From: Cucumis sativus
Taxonomy: Eukaryota > Streptophyta > Magnoliopsida > Cucurbitales > Cucurbitaceae
Length of the DNA stretch: 64,000 nt
Assembly (NCBI RefSeq): GCF_000004075.3
Contig: NC_026661.2
Location: forward strand, 21,666,307-21,730,306
Reading direction: 5' to 3'
Below the pieces are notes generated by a model that did no database searches, had not been told where the DNA came from, and was given only the letters and a program-made list of their open reading frames with translations. A program made the translations under genes and the position numbers. This document shows, piece after piece, positions 1-12,850 of the stretch. Each line of letters opens with the position of its first letter. Position 1 is the stretch's first letter.

Positions 1-1786
1 TGTAGCTTCTCTCTCTGCTTTTTGAGCCTGTAATGATAGATTTTAGTTTGTCAATACCAAGAAGTTTTACAAATATCACCATAGCCACAAAAGACTAATT
101 GCAAAGCAAATATGATATGTGTTTTCCATTGATGTAAAGCCTAACATCACTTACCCTTTTAATCTCCACAGCAGAGACATGAGTCATGTGTGGAGGGAGC
201 TCCTCCTTCTCCAAATCCTAACAAGTTCAAAAGAAAAAAAGAATTAAGTGGGAGGTGGTTAAATGGATGGAAGTCAAATAATAAAGGGAATCTAAGATTT
301 CTCCTACCAGCTCGCCAAGTAAAACAACGTTTTCCCCTCGAATAACATAGAGACCTAAAGGAATATCGCTGTAAAGGTCACCAACGATCACCCTTTCACA
401 TGACCCTTCAAGAACAGCATTAGCTGAAGAGAAAAAGTTAATTAGTTCTTCAAGCTTCGGGTGAATGTTTGCATGATGAAATATAAAAGCATATAAAATT
501 TCAGGAAGAACTATACCAAATTGATCAAATGAACGGAGTATCCCTAATAGCTTCCGCCCATCTCGAAGTAGTACAAGAACCTTCTCTATAGATTGAAATT
601 ATCATTAGATCAGCAATTCAAAAAATGTAAGTAAATTAAATACAGATACATGATTTAACTAAATAATTGCAACTATATCTAGGACGCTGAAATTCTTAAA
701 TCATCCTGCCCTGAGTAGCAACACTGAATTTCTCAATCCTTGTCTATATGGTTCACTCTGAAATCTGTACATAGTATAGTTTTCTGATTTTCTCCAAACA
801 TTCGATTGGTGGGATGTTAGATGAACTATAGAAATTTATTATTCCGTTTTCAATTCTTTTACAGAATTCTGCACCAAAACAACCCATTAAAAGGTAGAGT
901 AAAATTTGGTATAGGGAAGAGCAATGCTGATTGTTACATTAGCTCTTTACTTATATATTATCCACAGAGTAAGGATAGCTTATATTCTATCCCCTACAAT
1001 TCTCTCATTTGCTCATGTCAAATCAAAGTTTAAAGGACGATTTCAAGACAGAGCTAGATAATTGCATCTGGCGAAAGGCAAGGTTGAAGAGACAAGTCAC
1101 CTATGCCAACAGTTGACCAAGGCAAGCTCTTTCATAGAGTCTGATCTTGGTCGTATCTTCAATACATTGGCAAAAAAGCTACTTTTCCTATTTCTTGAAG
1201 TACAATATCACAGAGATGTACCCTTCTTATCCATTGTCTCTGGAAAGGACGAGGGAATCATAGCTACTCACCAAATAAAAACATGTTTGTGCTAAATTCC
1301 CTTCAGAGTGCACTTAGATTCAAATCTTTGCCACAAATTACAACGTTCCCTTTGAAGTTAATAGTGCTCTCAAAATTATTGGTTAAATATAAATGTAAAC
1401 ATAACAGTTATACTTCACAATTTCATACAAATGACAATCAGTCTACAGACCCCTATTATGCTAATCAGCAATGTCACCACAAGGTTACAACATTACATTT
1501 GAAAAACAATAATCAAGTCAGACAGCATTCTCAATCAAAAAGTTGCAATACAGAACAATTTATTAAGAAACCCCATTGACTATCAAGAGCCAAACATCAC
1601 ATTACACAAATCCAGTTGCACCAAACTTCAAAAAGTAAAAAAACGAGCACTGTTTTTTTCCTTCTAAATTTCTGTTCTATCTGATAAACAAAACTGAAGG
1701 CATTGAAAGAGAAGAAGAAACATACTGTCAAGGTAATTGGCAAGAGAAGTTGAAAGGTAGATATCTTCCGCGCTTGCCCAAGACAT
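1..1786 (-). CDS. LSM1: LSM1, Sm-like subunit of the cytoplasmic LSM1-7 ring (3' end outside window)
   Basis: LSM1 is the subunit that defines the cytoplasmic LSM1-7 heptamer, which binds 3' ends of deadenylated mRNAs and promotes decapping in P-bodies. Coding exons on the minus strand: 1726-1786, 517-585, 308-423, 155-217 and 1-27 (cut by the window edge). Phases close at each junction. The protein starts [20 protein letters not shown], continues with the Sm1 motif ([20 protein letters not shown]) and the Sm2 region ([14 protein letters not shown]), then an acidic/basic tail ([11 protein letters not shown]). About 112 residues are visible; plant LSM1 is usually near 128, so only the last few codons are missing. 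The start is the ATG at 1786-1784, whose product begins as LSM1 proteins do. The last visible junction lies at 28-154. No odd features seen. Confidence 0.95.
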
Positions 1787-3585
1787 CGATGAACACCAAC
1801 ACCTTTTCCAGTATATAAAAAAAATCACCGATTTTCTATTTCAACTCGAAACGAAACTAATAGCATTGGCTGTTTAGATTCCCAGCCAATCCTCAACCAA
1901 ATCCTTCGAAAATTTTCCTAAAAGAACAATCTTCAGGATCCAGAAAGTTCCTCGGAACTGGGAACAAACGACGATTCAAGAGACGCACTTTCCGCGTCTG
2001 ATTAAGATTGAAAACAGAAAATGCAAACACGAAGAGAACGAATTGAAAAGGACAAGGAAGCGCTTAGATCCCAATTCAATTCCTTCCGTAAAAGTGAAGA
2101 TGAAATTGAACAGAAAATTGAAAGGGAAACAAAAAGAAAAAGGAGTTAGGGCTTCGTCAGATTGAAGCTCTCCAGCAGCTGTGTGTTTTGGTTTTTCAGT
2201 TTGTACTTTGCAATTTTAGATTAAATCTCATTCTTCGAATATTTAAGCCTTTAATTATTTATTTATTTATTTGTTTATTTTTATCACAATTTTAGTTGAG
2301 AAATTGGGATATAATTTTGGAGGTAAAATTTAATAAACAATTTGGATAGAAAGTTCGGTTTATAATTTCGTTTTTGTGTTGGTGTAATAATTATAAAGAA
2401 ATTTACGAAAGAAAAATAAATTATAGAAACTTTAATTTAAATATTAAAATTTATGGTTTTTTTTCGTTTACAATTTCCAAAACGTAAATACATTATTAAT
2501 TCTCTATATTTTATGCAGTAATTTATTTTTTGAGAATAGGAATTCTCTACAATCATTAATAATAAGTTAAAACACTAATTTGACTTAACCTGCCCTTTTA
2601 GCATTCTTTTAATTTTCACACTTTTGAATGAATTAATTATATTTAGATTTTAGATTTGAAAAATTAATTATATTTAGATTTTAGATTTCAAACACGTTTC
2701 TTTAAACTTTGATACAATTTTGTAAAAAATAAATGGAAGAGGTATGTATTGTTTGAAACACTAAATTAAACTTATAACCATACACAAATTTTCGAATTGC
2801 ATACAAAAAGGAAAAAAGACTATATATGTTGTAGTTATATAGATGAATTTAAATTTTAAATTACATGGTAACGCAATTGTATAAAAGATTATTATACTTG
2901 TGTAGATAAGATATCAATTTGAATAGACATGGAATGGTAGAAGTTGAGAAGAAAAGGATTAATTATTGTATGGATTTCCACTCCCACGATCTAATTTACA
3001 TCAAACTGTATAACATATAAAACAATGAAGATGGAGATCCAAAATGAACAACAATTGGCCAATAAGCCAAGTGAAGTGAGAATAATGTGTTTGAGAATGA
3101 GAATGGTGACTTTATAACAATACAAAATGTCATTTTGGCTCAAATATGGTACAAAGAGAGAGACCCCAACAACATTGAAGAAGAATTATGAAGTAAAAGT
3201 AAAAGTGAAAAATGGCAAGTCCTCTGTTCATAACACAAAATCACTTTTTGACGATGTTTCATAAACATGAGTTGCATTGGTTTTCATAAACATACAACCA
3301 TGAAAAAATGAAAAAGGAAGAGTAAAGCATCGTCAAAATAAGATGTGTAGTATTTTTCTTTCTTTTTTTGTTCTTTTTTCTTTGATGTGATGAACACCTC
3401 AACCGTTCGATCCATTTCAAAACAAGGGGTGGAGATTGAAAATCTACAAAAGAGAGTGAAAATTTGAAGATCAGTAATTGATGTGTAAAATGATAAACAT
3501 ATGAAAAAGAAAAGAAAAAAGTGGTTTAGGTGTTTACCTTCTTCAAATCAGTTAGATGGGAGATTGATTGTAAAGGGAGAGTGAA
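1787..3585. other. Spacer between LSM1 promoter/leader and the end of the DRO1/LAZY-like gene
   Basis: About the first 400 bp (to about 2200) is more GC-balanced and probably holds the LSM1 5' leader and core promoter on the minus strand. The rest is very AT-rich, with short homopolymer runs and no credible ORF. The part near 3400-3585 is probably the 3' untranslated region of the neighbouring minus-strand DRO1/LAZY-like gene. Nothing else is seen. Confidence 0.5.
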
Positions 3586-5358
3586 TTATATCTCAAGAAC
3601 AATATCTGCAATTGTAAAAAAGAAAAGGATTGTTAGAAAGTTGAAATTTCTGAATGAATTTAAGTATTTTTCAAATGAAGTTAAGAACTTACACTCAGAA
3701 TCAGTCTTGACCCATTTGGATCCATCTTTGGCATGTTTTTTCTGGTCTTCTTCATCATTTCTGTTTTTTGCTGATTGTTTTTCCTCTATGTATCTCTTCA
3801 ATGATGAAGATCTAGAGGCGTTTTGTGGGGAGATTTTCCTTTGAAGAATTGTTCTTAAAAGCTGTCATTGTAAAATGGAAAGGTAATCAGATTCAAATCT
3901 TGACATGATCTTTAGGATTTAATAATGAATATGCACAAAAGTCTTTTGTTTTTTTTTGTATCTATGTATTTACCTTTTCCATTCTGGATTCTTGTAGAGT
4001 TTCTCTCAAGCTCGGTGGTGGCATAGGAGAGAAGCCAGTTCTACAAACAAACAATTTTTTGAGGAGAAAGGAGATCGATTTCTTTCCGATCGCTTTCTTT
4101 TTACTATCGGCGCAAATGTCCTTGCATTTACCAATGATAAGACTAATGGTTCTTTCAATATCTTCATCTTTATCATCTGAATCACTAGAAAGTGGATTGC
4201 TGATTCTCCTGTCAACCTCCAAGCTTGAGGGGCAGTTGAGAAATCTATCCAATGGAAGATCAGCAACTTGTTTTTCGGCGTTCGGTTTTCGAGATAAAAG
4301 CTTTGTCAATTCTTTCTGTAGTTTACCAACTTCTTCAGGAGAGAAATCTACTATCTCCTCTGAAGAAGATGGATTCTCCTCTTCTATATCTTCTCTCTGA
4401 TCAGAATCATCTTTAATCTCATTGTTGCCAAATGTTCCAATTGCAAGCAACCCATGAGGCCAATCGCTAAACTCCTCACGAGACTCTTGTTTTTTATGGT
4501 CTGCAAAGTTGGGAGAAAGAACATAATTCAATTTATACACAATGAAGTGACAAGTATCTTCCTCATCCTAGATGTGATTTTAAATATAAAAGAATTAAGA
4601 ATATATAATATATTCTGTGTTCTTGGATCTGACTAAGTGGTTGATTTGCTCTCCTAAGCTACAAATGAAAGTGGACAAAATAGGGAATGTAAAAGTAAAA
4701 CAATTATAAATTTTGTATGTTTAGTATTTATTTTAAAGGGTCGAGGGAACAAGGCAACAAGGCACATGGACCCAAGTTTGCAGGTTGGTGGTTCAGGTTA
4801 CCTTTTGATTCATGTCCTCGTTTGCATTGGGATCTTGATCCAGCTAACTAAATTTCGGATCCAACCAACAAAAACCATTTCACTGAATCTAATTTCAACA
4901 ACATTGTCTCTTCTCACCAACCTGATATTTAGTTTACCCTAAAGCAATTAATCTATACAAATACAACCTCTGCTTCATTTATGAAATAAGATTTAAGATT
5001 ACGAATCTTTTAATATTCTATCATCCAAATAATATCGTAAGGCTCGAAGACAGAACCTCTTGAATTATTTATTTTTACTGAAAACTTAAGTGGATGGTTG
5101 GGGACAAATTTAATGTTATATCGTCTAATATATTTACGAAGAGATAAAAAAATAAAAAAATAGAGAAAGCTTACGAGAAGTGGAGATTGTATCCGGGATT
5201 TTCTTCTCTTGTTTGCCATTTAGTTTAGTCTGCATCCAGCTGAAGAACTGCATTGAATAAATGAAAAAAAGAGAATCAAAATCCCATCGAACTGTACAAG
5301 ATGAATGCCGAAGCAGAACAAGTGCACAACCAATTAAGTAAAACAAGCTCACCTTCAT
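3586..5358 (-). CDS. DRO1: DRO1/LAZY4-type gravitropism regulator (LAZY family, IGT/LxLxL type)
   Basis: LAZY-family proteins act in gravity-sensing cells and steer auxin flow, setting branch and root angle; the DRO1/LAZY4 branch controls root growth angle. Five coding exons on the minus strand: 5353-5358, 5175-5247, 3974-4500, 3693-3861, 3586-3605, giving 264 aa with all phases closing. Family motifs: N-terminal [15 protein letters not shown] (1-15); [12 protein letters not shown] (40-51); [17 protein letters not shown] (79-95); [14 protein letters not shown] followed across a junction by [13 protein letters not shown]; and the C-terminal DSEYIVLEI, the EAR-like end of this branch. The first exon codes for only Met-Lys. 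An in-frame ATG at 5253, just inside intron 1, would give MQFFSWMQ but lies within the acceptor sequence, so I prefer the split start. Which of LAZY2/3/4 is the true orthologue cannot be settled here. Confidence 0.9.
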
Positions 5359-6029
5359 CTTCAACAAACGATAAAACTTGAAGCTGCCAAGAAAAAAATT
5401 TGAAGAGGGTAGTGAAGAAGAAAGATTATGGGGTTATCAACAAAACTTAGAAGTTGAGAACCAGATCTTAAAAGCCAATGGCGAGTATTGGGATGATCAA
5501 AATTAAGTGTAGAGTTTTGGCAAGTTTGATGGTGAAGCTTGCTCAGTTACAGCAAGTTAGTATTGGTTCAAGTTCCCAAACAGAGCTCTCTGATCAGTTC
5601 CCACTCAATATCCTCCACTCCTGAAACTTGATGCTGATTCTTCCTCTTATACAGCTTTAATGCACATACACCACTAGCATGAAAAACATTCTCTAGAAAA
5701 TTGAATACTTTAATTCCTGTAATTTAATAAGACTACAAAAGGAGGATTCTGCGGGTTCAATTCTGGAACATCCTCTATACAACAGACCGTGTCAACATTT
5801 TGTCCGTCAGATCTTGAGATGCAAATCCTAAGACAACTGCTAAGTAGAAAAGGTGGGGTTGATCCCCATACATCTTTAATCTAATGGTAATTAGAATTAC
5901 ACGAGGTGGGCATTCAATATTCAGGGTTATTGTTTCACTGAGTCACTAACCAATGATAAATAAATCCAACTATGCAGTTTTTGTGAATTCTCCAAAAACA
6001 AAAGAAACAATAAGAGTTTTACTGTAGAG

Positions 6030-6115
6030 TGGTCTTTTTTATTTATAGAGTTTCACGCTCACGTGATAATAGAGATTCGAACTAATAACTTTTTGTCTCG
6101 TCATACGTCTGGACC
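6030..6115 (-). repeat. Possible tRNA-derived SINE remnant
   Basis: On the minus strand, AAGTTATTAGTTCGAATCTC resembles a Pol III B box (GTTCGAATC) and is followed by an AT-rich tail. No complete A box or target duplication was found, so this is only a remnant call. Confidence 0.25.
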
Positions 6116-6229
6116 ATATAGATGAACTGCAAAAAATGGCTAGAACCTCAATTAACATCCAAATATTTCTCTTTTAGATATGATTTTTAAACTATAGATA
6201 GTTTTAGATGCTTTACACGACCACTTTTC

Positions 6230-6620
6230 TATAAAATTTGTTGTGTCTTCTATAACATGGTGGATATTGGTCAAATATTAGAAAAGTAGTTATCTCACGT
6301 GAAAAAAAGTTCAAGAAAGCAAGGAGCTTTAAAAGGAGGTCATGCCTTTAATTTCAAATCATACTTGAACTACTTTTAAGTTTAGTATACAAAATCTAAG
6401 TGTGTAAGGTATAATGCTTTGAGTGTTTTCTTTGTAATTTGAATCAAAAAGAGATTTTTGTGTCATTGTATTGTAATAATTTTTCACCCAACCCATTTTT
6501 TCTAGTTTATTGTTTTTTCCAGGGTTGAGAGTTTTTCATGACATTTGTGTGTTTTCGGTTTTATTGCTTCTTTAATTTTTCATTTGTTTTCTACCTATTC
6601 CAGTAGCAGTAGTGGGGAGC
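6230..6620 (+). mobile_element. Possible degenerate LTR of a Copia-type retrotransposon
   Basis: The layout resembles a Copia LTR: a TTTAAAAGGAGG-like promoter stretch near 6330, a T/G-rich run with AATTTGAATCAAAAAGAG, and a T-rich 3' part. No internal gag/pol domain, primer-binding site or matching second LTR is visible. Weak call from layout only. Confidence 0.25.
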
Positions 6621-6714
6621 TTTTTCCATGATGACATTGATGCAAGGATAAAAGTACTAGCAAATTAGAATCTCAATATACAAATCCAATTATCAAAACT
6701 AAAGTTAAAGTAAA

Positions 6715-6800
6715 CTTAACTCAAGGATAAGTGACACACACTTTTCATCTTAGAGGTGATAGGTTTGATCCCTATCTCCATAATTGTTGTATTAGAAAAA
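6715..6800 (+). repeat. Probable tRNA-derived SINE remnant
   Basis: Sequence near 6748-6775 (gataggtttgatccctatct) matches a Pol III B box with flanking pairing. It is preceded by an A-box-like stretch (taactcaaggataagtg) and followed by a tail (ccataattgttgtattagaa) like the ends of dispersed plant SINEs I recognise from similar genomes. No target duplication was identified. Confidence 0.4.
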
Positions 6801-9349
6801 CATACAAAACCAATTATCAACTATCAACAAAGCAAATCAAACTCTCTACTACTATAAGTAATTTTAGTGACCGAAAGATTGCAAAATAATTGATTAAACA
6901 CTACATATTGCTTTTCATTTTAACTCCTCTCGCCTCCTTTTAGAGATTAAAAAAATACCTTTGACCAAATTAATAGGTTCATTTTAGTTGTATAAACTTA
7001 ATACTCCTTGTCTAGGTGACGATGGTCATGAACAAGATTATGAGAAAACTCTTTCTGACAATGTTAAAAAGTATTTGCTAATACCTACAACACTATTTAT
7101 AACTTTACAGGAAAAATTAAAATAACACACAAAGAACAATCAACATATTATTCTTTTTGCATAAAGTATACCTTTTTTTAATAAAGAAAACATTCAATAA
7201 AACAAACAAGCATCCACGACATCACCTTGAACAAGGTCAACAATCCAAACGAAAAGAAAATTAGTTCAAGAATCAGAAGATACAATCAAAAGAGCACAAG
7301 CAACAATATTACGAGCCACCTTATTACAATATCAAGGGAAAAAGAAACTCTTTCCCACTCAAAAAAGTCACCAAATTATGTTTTAGCAAGCTAATTTATG
7401 CTTATTTTATTGACTAGAATTCAAAATTTCAATTCTCCAACGTCGGTTGAACTAAAAGAGATGAAAAAACTTTATAGTTAAACTAGGTTAAGTATATACT
7501 CTCAAATGTAAAATCAAAGAAATCAACATATTTCCTATCTAAACTCAAAAAAGAAAAAGAAAAAAAACTTTACAATTAAACTTGCTAGTATTATCCTCAA
7601 AGATTGGAAGTTTAATTTTTCATCCTATACATTGCATTAAAAGAATAATCGAACTTTTGATGATTTGAAAAAGAAAAAGCAATTTTTTAACAATCTTTTG
7701 TTAATTTTTCTTTAAAAGCTAAAAAATAATTCATACTTGGTAGATAATCCAAAATACATATTGTTAGTAGAAGAATCGATAAACTATGACCCAAAATTTT
7801 ATTCCTAGTATAAAGATTTTTTTTTTACTATAGATGTAATGTAAATTTCCCTTTTATGGACCTAAAACATGGAGATAATAAAAAAAGAAAGAAGAAAAAG
7901 GAATTAATTTTACAACATTGCCAAAAGATTGTAAAAATAGAATCGATAAAAAAATTTAGATCATATTTGGTTTTTAGATTTTACAACTAAGCTTATTTTC
8001 ATATCACCCCTAAATATCTCCTTTTTCTTTATTTACTTTTTACAATTTCCAAAAGATCCAATTTTGAAATAATAATTTTTTCTTAAGCATTTTCAAAAAC
8101 AATAAAATATTAAAACTATTTACACACAAAATTTGCTCATTTTAGGTTTTTTTTTTATATTTTGTAAATAATTTTATTTTTTTCTTTTACTATCCATAGC
8201 AATTTTTTTTTTAGATTTAGATTTTGCTTCTGAAAATTGACTAAAAAATTAATGTACTTGAAAAAAAAGCAAAAAAATAAAATACAAGAGAAAATATGCT
8301 TTATTCTATAAAAAAGAAAAGTAGGATAGTTTCAAAAATCAATTCATTCACACATTAAAAGTAAAATTAAAAAATAAATAAAAAGGTACACTCAAACAAT
8401 TCTAGAAAGAAAAAGAAAAGTATAAAGTCGTAAGCATTAAAATAGACTAAATAACAAAGTAGAATAATAAAATGATTTATTTAAACCAAAAAAAGAAGTG
8501 CAATTTGAATCTAACATTTAGACTTTTGGATTTGAGCCATTGATATGCTACGGTTAAAGGCTAACAGGATCCAGTAAAAGAAATCAGTTTCGCAAATTCA
8601 AAAACATAGTTCTAATTAACTTTTGCCTTAAAAAATTAAAAACAAAATCGCACTAATTCATAAAATAATCACCCAATCGAAATTCGAAGACGTTGGGCAT
8701 CCTTTTCCAAGAAATTGATAATATTACATTCTTCGCCATTTTACTAAGAAATCCTAATCAGTCCACCTTCTTATCTCATGAAAGAACACTTATAGCAATT
8801 TTTTCTACAAATTGGACCAAGTTAAGACTTCCTCATTTGGAAATTACCAAAAACTTCGAGCCAAAAAAATTTCTCGAAGTAGGGTTCATCTTGAAGAATG
8901 CATCTTTTTATTTTTCCTAATTCTATTTTACAACCTTCAATTAATTATTACCTTTACCCTATTTCTATTTAATTAATTAATCACTTTTCATAAAATGTAT
9001 AAATCTATTCAGAGATAAAGCATTTTAATGTATCACATGTATGAACTTAAAACATCACATGTGTGGCTTGTAGAAATTTGTTATCAATTTTCTATTATAT
9101 AATCAGAAAACTAAATAAAACAAGTCTTTTATGGGAAAAAAACAAACTTTAAAGCTGAGTTGAGAACTTGGAAGAGCCTTTTGAAAACTCCCTACTCCTA
9201 AAATTTTAGTTCTCTCATGATAACTCATTTATTCACATATTCTAAATATGAAATAAATGAAATTATTTTTCAGCTTTTCCTATTTCATCAGCTTATATAC
9301 ACTTCAATTAATTTTACTAGATATACGTATCCTAACTAATCTAACGAGA

Positions 9350-9438
9350 TCCTACAACATTTTGATGTCAAGAAAAGTCATAAAAAATTAGCCAGAACCC
9401 TATAACATTTGGATGTCAAAGAAAGTTGTAAAAAATTA
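9350..9438. repeat. Diverged tandem duplication, about 46-bp unit
   Basis: Two successive units share the order CCTA(C/T)AACATTT(T/G)GATGTCAA, then an AAAG stretch, then AAAAAATTA. The first is at about 9350-9390 and the second at about 9397-9438. Several mismatches show it is old. Confidence 0.6.
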
Positions 9439-11617
9439 ATTTTTTGGTGTATATATATATTTGGAGTAGAACCTACAACTTTAATGTTAGACCCTATACC
9501 ATAAATGAAACTCAAGACCTAATTATCTCTTCATAAGTAATTTGTCTCACATCAATCTTACCTAAAATGCAACTGTTTTCATAAATTTAAACAATACTCG
9601 AGTTATCCAACACTAGTAGTTTCAAATATATATTCTCTATGATTTCAAGAATAATAATACAAACACTATATCAATTAAGCTATGCTCGTTTTGATAGTGT
9701 TATTATAATCTATTCCTATATAACAACTATGATTGGATAATAACTTTTAATATAATATGTATTCAAAAAGATATTTCTACCTACCTAATTTCTTGAAATG
9801 GTTAAAACATTGCTGTATGTTGAGTCTCATTTCAATTTCCTCTTGTATTTTTATCCATCTTAAAATTGATCTTTGTCATACCTCAATTTTTTTTATCAAA
9901 TTGCATATATAGTACTATTGATATGTTTCCAAGATTTAAAAAGTGGATGAAGAGTGATGAAAAATTTTCAACTTTACCTATGTGTATTTTTCTTACCTGA
10001 AATTACTATTTAACAAATTTTGATCCACATTTTATTTGGACTAAATTCAAGATCTAATACTAGTACAAGAATTAAAATTCAACCAACTCTAAAATATCAT
10101 ATCAAATGAGATCAAAATTATATTTCAATCTAAAATCAAGGAAACTAACACCAAGTAATGGAATCAGACAGAATACTACTAATTAATCATGTCAGCATGT
10201 TCCTTTTTAGTGTGTAAATATTACATGTGCACAAATGCTCCCAAAGTTTATATAAACCAATCAACTTCCAACCTTGAAATAGGAGTGTGCTTTACTCGGT
10301 GAGTCAGTTTTCTAACCAAATTTCTAACCAAACCAATGTATGTTTAAATCAACCTCAACTATGAAAAATACAAACCAATCGTTGGTTGGTCAGATCGGTT
10401 TATGCCTTTGAAAATTTTTAAAATGTTGTTTTAATTTTTTTTTAAACTGATACCAATCAGCCACTTTTGTTCGATTTTTCAGTCAATTATGCTTACCCTT
10501 ACCATGAAGCGAAGACACATAACTTCTTAGGGTGCTTATAACCCATGCACAGTCCAAAAGCTTGAGAGGGAAAAAGTATATAAAATGAATAAAAAGATGT
10601 AAAAGAGGAGAGAACTGCCATAAAATACCTCACCTATCTTGGATGAATATTATTCATGGGTATTAAGAAGGCAGGGAATATCATATTCTCATGCCTAATA
10701 TTACAAATCTTGTACCAAGTAAAAGGATGTGTATCTCTTATCCATTCTCACTTTTAATTCCGTTCCAATTCCCTCATTTCTAATAACTCCTTAACTACTG
10801 TTGTTAAATACAAAATAAAAGAAAAAGAAGGCTTTGGTACTAGTCTGGCATGGTTGAGTTTTAGGAAACATGATATCCTTTTAGGTGTATACTTGCAAAT
10901 AAAGCACCAATCTGTCCAGGTACATTATTTCCCTGAACTTGCTGCTTAAGTCACTATATCCCGATATTCATTCAGATATCACAAACCAATTACTTATAAA
11001 TTCTCTAGCTCTAGTCTATAAGAGCCAGGAGGAACTGTTTATAGATCTACACAATCAGAATAAACAATGTCCAATATTCAGAATTAGAAAGTGGGGTTAT
11101 CTTTATCGATTCATTCCATCTATTCAACCAAAAAAAAAAAAATGAATTGCATGTAGTACACTAGTTATGTCAGGTTTATCGTGATTGTCCATGTCCATAT
11201 GGGAGTTGGTTGTATCTTCAACTTCAACCAACATTCTCCAAATTACTACAAATAACCTAACTGACTTGGGAAGAAAACCTTGTTCAACTCCGTATACATC
11301 TAGATTAGTTTATTTTAATAAACTAATTTAGGACAAAATTACCAATTAAAGTTCCAAATTTAATCTTCATCTCAGGTCTAAAAGGTCCCTAAATAGCAAC
11401 TTAGATCTACTATAAACATTTTACAATCGACTGAATAAACACAAACTTAAAAAACTCAAGAACCTGTTAGGGACTAAATTTACAACTTAATCTAAAATTA
11501 ATAAACGTCTCCATGAGTGAAATTCAGAGGCACCTATACCTAAATTCTTCCTCCCATTTTATAAATTCAATGATAATAATAAAAGTTATAAAGTTAAAAA
11601 GAAAAGGACTAGCTAAA

Positions 11618-11699
11618 AAGATTCTCTTAACTCAAGCATCATAATTTTGATAAAAGGAAAGATTCTCTTAACTCAAGCATCATAATTTTGATAAAAGGA
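11618..11699. repeat. Perfect tandem duplication, 41-bp unit x2
   Basis: The 41-bp unit at 11618-11658, beginning aagattctcttaactcaagc, is repeated without mismatch at 11659-11699. Perfect identity points to a recent slippage or duplication event. Confidence 0.95.
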
Positions 11700-11837
11700 A
11701 ATTATAAGTTGCTCAAAATGCTGGTCTAGCACAAATTTTCCTTCATTCTCCATGATACAATTCAAAAGAGAATTCATTAAAGCTACTATTAGCACTGATT
11801 AAGAATCGGGATTCAATTATGAAAAGAAAATGTGTTT

Positions 11838-12022
11838 GGAATAACGATCTTCTAAAAATCTCCACAATGATATATGATATTGTCCACCTTTAGACATGAC
11901 CCCTCGTCATTTTATTTTTTATTTTACTCTAAAAGGCTTCAAACCAATAGAGATAGTTGTCTTTCTTTTATATACCCATAATTGTCTCCTTATCTACCAA
12001 TATGAGACTTTAATTACACTTC
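11838..12022 (+). repeat. Dispersed plant repeat, copy A
   Basis: The order (AATCTCCACAATGATA ... ATGATATTGTCCACC ... ACATGACCCCTCGTCAT ... CTCTAAAAGGCTTCAAACC ... GAGATAGTTGTCTT ... AATATGAGACTTTAATTAC) resembles a repeat motif I have seen often in dicot genomes. A diverged copy in the same orientation lies at 15026-15180. The element class is unknown to me. Confidence 0.5.
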
Positions 12023-12539
12023 CAACAAAATGTACAACAAAAAAAGAATCGACACAAATATTTATATAATTTGCTTACTGTGTGTTAGTCATCTCCCCAA
12101 CTAGAGATAACATATTATTAAAAAGAATAACTCAAAGAACAAAACATAGACATTCCAATAAAATTTTGCACTATGACACCCAAATACTGTGACTATACTA
12201 GGATATGAGTATTCTAGGCTAGCACCAAAAGCTGAAGCAAAACTATTGCGGCATCACAATAGTCAATGTATTAACTTGTTCAAATATTTGTGTCTTTAAG
12301 TACCTTTTCACTTGGACTCCAACTAATATTTTCTTTCGCTCCTAAACTTGAACTTAAACCAAGGAGACTTGACTAAATGAATGTGATCGTTGTGGTGTTT
12401 GATTTTGTCATATAGGGTCGAAATCACAAATTCACTTTTGAACAATCCAAAAATTGACGAACTTCTGACATCATTATCTTCAAGCATCATATTATTATCA
12501 ATCTTTGCAGGTCGCATCTAAAACTATTTGACTTCAATA

Positions 12540-12850
12540 TTCTAGAATTGAAGGTGGGTTTTCTTTTTTCAATTTCGACAATAAACCGCTATCAAAGCCC
12601 CTAGAAACACCCAGCAAGTGGGTGGATTGAAACTTTGCGGCCACGTCCCACGACAAAGTTAATCACATAATGAATAAAAGTCCTAAGTCGTACCAACCGC
12701 GGGTGGGTTGAAAATTTGTAGCTTTATTCCTTCCTCGGAGCCTTTGCTCCTTCAAAGATGCCACAAACCAAGCCAGCTTTCGGATCTCTCCACGTTCTTT
12801 TCAACAGAACGAGAAAGTAACACCCACCCTTTTGGGTTCATCACAGCCAC
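12540..12850. other. GC-richer island of unknown nature
   Basis: This block stands out from its AT-rich surroundings by base composition. Two stretches within it are alike: gcaagtgggtggattgaaac near 12615 and gcgggtgggttgaaaatttg near 12700. On the minus strand short coding-like segments occur, but every frame is interrupted by stops. It could be a decayed transposon, a pseudogene fragment or a non-coding transcript; the sequence alone does not decide. Confidence 0.35.

Larger units (their letters stand above)
5359..11617. other. Gene-poor AT-rich spacer, repeat remnants
   Basis: The first few hundred bases upstream of 5358 should hold the DRO1/LAZY leader and promoter on the minus strand. 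Beyond that I see no credible gene: ORFs are short and AT-driven. Recognisable pieces are two possible SINE tails (about 6030-6115 and 6715-6800), a possible LTR remnant (6230-6620) and a diverged tandem duplication at 9350-9438. The rest is poly-A/T-rich sequence. Confidence 0.5.

Noticed and set aside
12323..12517. 65-codon minus-strand frame
   Set aside because: No family resemblance and AT-driven composition; treated as chance.
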